From an uncultured Muribaculaceae bacterium (GTDB lineage: Bacteria > Bacteroidota > Bacteroidia > Bacteroidales > Muribaculaceae): 55,782 nt of DNA. Location: assembly GCA_910584495.1 (NCBI GenBank), contig CAJUAR010000009.1, positions 1-55,782 of the forward strand, read 5' to 3'. A program made the position numbers and the translations under genes. Below, one piece after another: positions 53,414 to 55,782 of the stretch (the stretch's first letter is position 1; each line of letters opens with the position of its first letter). A model generated the notes under the pieces. The model did no database searches and was not told the origin of the DNA. It worked only from the letters and a program-made list of their open reading frames with translations.

Positions 53414-54895
53414 ATGATTAAAAACTTATTATTAGTTTTATCATTTCTCATTGGAATTATTCTTAATTGCAACGCTTCTCTCCTATATGAGTATCGCAAG
53501 GGTCCTGATGGAACATTCTCGGCTATCGTGCTCGGCAATGATGACACATCAACACAATTAGTTATACCTGATTTCACAACATATCAAGGCCAACAGTGTC
53601 CGGTTGTTGGTATCGAAGATAATGCTTTCCAACTTCAGGACTTTGGTTCAATAACTTTAGGAGCTAATCTCCGATGGATTGGGAGCAATGCTTTCCAACA
53701 TGCAGGTGTAACCAAATTGGTCATTCCACCGAGTATCACATATGTTTATGGCAATGGCCTTCCGGACTGTAGCGAGTTGATTATTGAAGACGGAAACGAC
53801 CAAATTAGAATAGATAAACAACGGTTTGAGGTCAAAACGCTATTTTTAGGGCGTAATATGAGTTGTGAGCCGCTACAATTCAGACATCTTTCTTCTCTCT
53901 CAATAGGAGAGAACGTTACCGAAATATACAAAAATACATTTGACGGTGCTAAAGAATTGACATATGTCAAACTTCCGGAAAAACTTGAAAAGATAGGAGA
54001 AGCTGCGTTTTATGAAACTTCTATAAGCACAATAGATATTCCGCCGACAGTAAATAAGATAGAATCTTTCGCTTTTGGCCTAACAAAACTAAATACCATT
54101 AGATTTAATGGAACAGAGTTGTCTGAAAGACTGACAATCGATGCTGATGCGTTCTATAATGTGAGTTTTTCGGCAGCTTACATAAACCGTAAGCTTAATG
54201 TGGGTGGCAAAATGTTTGAAGCAAGCCGAAATTCTCTTCAAACAATCGAATTTGGTAAATATGCAGAATATATCGAAGGCATGTTATGCAACCACTGCAC
54301 AAGGCTTGCCAATATAAAATTTGCCCCCGGAATAAAGGAAATCAAAAGTCAGTCATTCTGGGGTTGTGAAGGTTTGACCAACGTAACATTGCCTGATGGC
54401 TTAGAGATAATTGGCATCATGGCTTTTGCTGATTGCTCGCAACTCTCAAGAGTAGAACTCCCGGCAACCGTCAAAACTTTTAGCGGTGACCGCCAATTTG
54501 TTGGTTGTTCTTCGCTCAAAGAAATAATATGTCATGCAACAATACCTCCCATGACTGAATGGAACGCAGGCTATATGCCATTCGATGAAGAGACCTACTC
54601 TACAGCTTCACTTTGGGTTCCTGAAGGCTCTGTCGACGCATATAGCAAAGCCGAAATATGGAAAGATTTTATGCACATTGCCGGTGCTGAAAAGGTTGCG
54701 GTCAGCAATAATATTTTCACCATCAAAGATGGACGCATCGTCTCTGCAAGCGGCAACGACTTCAAGGTAGATATTATTTCTGCTAATGGAATCCTTATAT
54801 ATTCAGGATTGATTTTCAATTCTCCAACTCTTGCAAAAGGTTTATATCTTGTGAGAACATGCGAAAATGGCACAAGAAAAATAATCATTAACTGA
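53414..54895 (+). CDS. exported BspA-like leucine-rich-repeat protein
   Basis: A 493-residue exported protein (signal peptide about 1-22, ending CNAS). The middle consists of BspA/LRR_5-type repeats of about 23 residues with LPEKLEKIGEAAFYETSIST, CTRLANIKFAPGIKEIKSQ and LPDGLEIIGIMAFADCSQLS as typical units. The last ~70 residues form a sorting-like tail (FTIKDGRIVSASGNDFKVDI to IIIN). Such proteins usually sit on the cell surface and bind host or bacterial partners. The gene is more AT-rich than its neighbours and stands alone, which suggests later acquisition. Confidence 0.85.
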   Translation: MIKNLLLVLSFLIGIILNCNASLLYEYRKGPDGTFSAIVLGNDDTSTQLVIPDFTTYQGQQCPVVGIEDNAFQLQDFGSITLGANLRWIGSNAFQHAGVTKLVIPPSITYVYGNGLPDCSELIIEDGNDQIRIDKQRFEVKTLFLGRNMSCEPLQFRHLSSLSIGENVTEIYKNTFDGAKELTYVKLPEKLEKIGEAAFYETSISTIDIPPTVNKIESFAFGLTKLNTIRFNGTELSERLTIDADAFYNVSFSAAYINRKLNVGGKMFEASRNSLQTIEFGKYAEYIEGMLCNHCTRLANIKFAPGIKEIKSQSFWGCEGLTNVTLPDGLEIIGIMAFADCSQLSRVELPATVKTFSGDRQFVGCSSLKEIICHATIPPMTEWNAGYMPFDEETYSTASLWVPEGSVDAYSKAEIWKDFMHIAGAEKVAVSNNIFTIKDGRIVSASGNDFKVDIISANGILIYSGLIFNSPTLAKGLYLVRTCENGTRKIIIN

Positions 54896-54934
54896 ATATT
54901 CCTGTCTTAACCCATATCTTTATTAAGAGTGACT

Positions 54935-55684
54935 TTATGCTGTGACGAAGGTCAGGCTGTCGCTGTCTGCCGGCAACATGTCGGCGGGCATATTGCGTCG
55001 CAATTGCTCGACCGATGTAATATCATTAGCAATGATGTGCCGCAGCAGGCTTCCGCGCAAGCGTTTGAGGCTTTCTGATGACGGGCGCTTAAGTGCGCCG
55101 CCGCTGCCATACTCCCTCAAATCGACATCGTAGACCTCTGCAACTTTCTCAATGGCTTTGTGGTCGAAGCACTTGGCGGCATCAGTGGGAAGCAAGTTGA
55201 GCACCTGGTGGTGCCGGCTGGCCATATCGGCCAGGACGCGGGTAACGCGCTCCTTCCACCACGCGGCCAGCTTTTTCCCGCCGGGAGCTGCTTTCATCAT
55301 GTAGTCGAGACGATAAGGTTTGACAATATCATAGGGGCGTAACAGGCCGTAGAGCGACGAAATGATGATCACATCACGCGCAAGAACCGCTGCATCGAGC
55401 GAAGACGGATCAAGGGAGCGAAACACAACACCGGTAAAAGCATCGATGGCAGCAATACCATGACGCTTGTCGGAGAACTCGTCGAGGCTTCGACGCAAAC
55501 GCGCAACATTCTGTGGACCAAGCTTGAAGGCGGAGGCCATAACCGCCGTGTCAATGTCGCGCAGGTGTGTAATAATTTCTGCCGCATCGTCCTCGAACAT
55601 CGGAGTATGCGCGGCAAATTCGGAGGTCGACACCTCGGCCTGACATTCGTTCATCGCCTTCGATTCTGCTATGAGTACCAGCAT
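54935..55684 (-). CDS. yaaA: peroxide stress protein YaaA
   Basis: A 249-residue protein of the YaaA (DUF328/UPF0246) family, which lowers free iron during hydrogen peroxide stress in E. coli. Landmarks are MLVLIAESKAM at the start, HGIAAIDAFTGVVFRSLD, VIIISSLYGLLRPYDIVKPY and NLLPTDAAKCFDH. Length is typical. It is transcribed toward the leucine-rich-repeat gene and lies just downstream of the tRNA-Asn terminator, from which it is separated by about 10 bases. Confidence 0.93.
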   Translation of the reverse strand: MLVLIAESKAMNECQAEVSTSEFAAHTPMFEDDAAEIITHLRDIDTAVMASAFKLGPQNVARLRRSLDEFSDKRHGIAAIDAFTGVVFRSLDPSSLDAAVLARDVIIISSLYGLLRPYDIVKPYRLDYMMKAAPGGKKLAAWWKERVTRVLADMASRHHQVLNLLPTDAAKCFDHKAIEKVAEVYDVDLREYGSGGALKRPSSESLKRLRGSLLRHIIANDITSVEQLRRNMPADMLPADSDSLTFVTA

Positions 55685-55694
55685 ATTATAATAA

Positions 55695-55726
55695 ACAAAA
55701 AAGGCTACAGTACAACTGCAGCCTTT
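55695..55726 (-). terminator. terminator of the tRNA-Asn transcript
   Basis: On the minus strand AAAGGCTGCAG (55726-55716) pairs with CTGTAGCCTTT (55710-55700), one mismatch, followed by a T-run down to 55695. It separates the tRNA from yaaA. Confidence 0.7.
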
Positions 55727-55731
55727 ATTTG

Positions 55732-55782
55732 CGCTTCAAGATGGACTCGAACCAACGACCCTCTGATTAACAGTCAGATGCT
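55732..55782 (-). tRNA. tRNA-Asn (GTT), 3' part, truncated by the window edge
   Basis: On the minus strand the anticodon arm CTGACTGTTAATCAG with anticodon GTT is followed by the variable region, a T-arm with GGTTCGAGTCC and an acceptor strand TTGAAGC plus discriminator G. CCA is not encoded. The T-stem has one apparent mismatch. The D-arm and 5' acceptor strand lie beyond the right edge. Confidence 0.9.

Noticed and set aside
1..55782. CRISPR array or prophage
   Set aside because: No regularly spaced repeats, cas genes or phage structural genes were seen.

Overview
The window looks like chromosomal DNA of a Bacteroidales bacterium, most likely Muribaculaceae or a close relative. The reasons are Bacteroidetes-type promoters (TTTG, about 20 bases, then TAnnTTTG), a PorZ-like type IX secretion protein and C-terminal sorting-like tails, two outer-membrane beta-barrel proteins with a carboxypeptidase-like N-terminal domain, a TPR/transmembrane regulator, and a division/wall (dcw) cluster in Bacteroidetes order whose MurE has the meso-DAP motif. 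The family assignment is inference; no rRNA gene is present.

Layout. (1) 371-9859: a tightly packed eight-gene operon built around a 1059-residue tubulin/FtsZ-like protein. Its partners are a three-helix membrane protein, a zinc-ribbon membrane-tethered protein, three exported proteins of unknown or NTF2-like type, an exported formylglycine-generating-enzyme fold that lacks the usual cysteines, and an exported calcineurin-like phosphoesterase. This is the best candidate for an undescribed system. (2) 9939-13278: an ECF sigma factor divergent from an outer-membrane barrel gene, with an operator-like repeat cluster between them. (3) 13343-17126: an exported nuclease-fold protein in operon with a sorting-tail protein, then a lone exported protein. 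(4) 17552-26620: housekeeping genes nadA, leuS, rdgB, porZ, an unknown partner, panB and a LicD-family gene. (5) 26907-31693: an AT-richer island bounded by a ~124 bp direct repeat. It holds a frameshifted TPR lipoprotein regulator, an outer-membrane barrel protein and a decayed start of a peptidase-C39 exporter, so it looks like the remnant of a peptide-export locus inserted at the 5' end of an RsmI-like gene. (6) 31671-49020: RsmI-like, WalJ-like, then the dcw cluster rsmH-ftsL-ftsI-murE-mraY-murD-ftsW-murG-murC-ftsQ-ftsA-ftsZ. (7) 49013-53364: sirtuin, SGNH hydrolase, DUF4494, YggS-like, SpoU/TrmH methyltransferase and LD-carboxypeptidase, all overlapping or nearly so. (8) An AT-rich leucine-rich-repeat surface protein, then yaaA and a partial tRNA-Asn on the minus strand.

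How the parts fit. The dcw genes make lipid II precursors (MurC/D/E, MraY, MurG), polymerise and cross-link them at the septum (FtsW/FtsI) and organise the ring (FtsA/FtsZ with FtsL/FtsQ). The exported proteins with C-terminal tails are plausible type IX cargo, and PorZ belongs to that machinery. The tubulin-like operon spans cytoplasm, inner membrane and periplasm, which suggests a filament or switch coupled to the envelope. Its function cannot be read from sequence.
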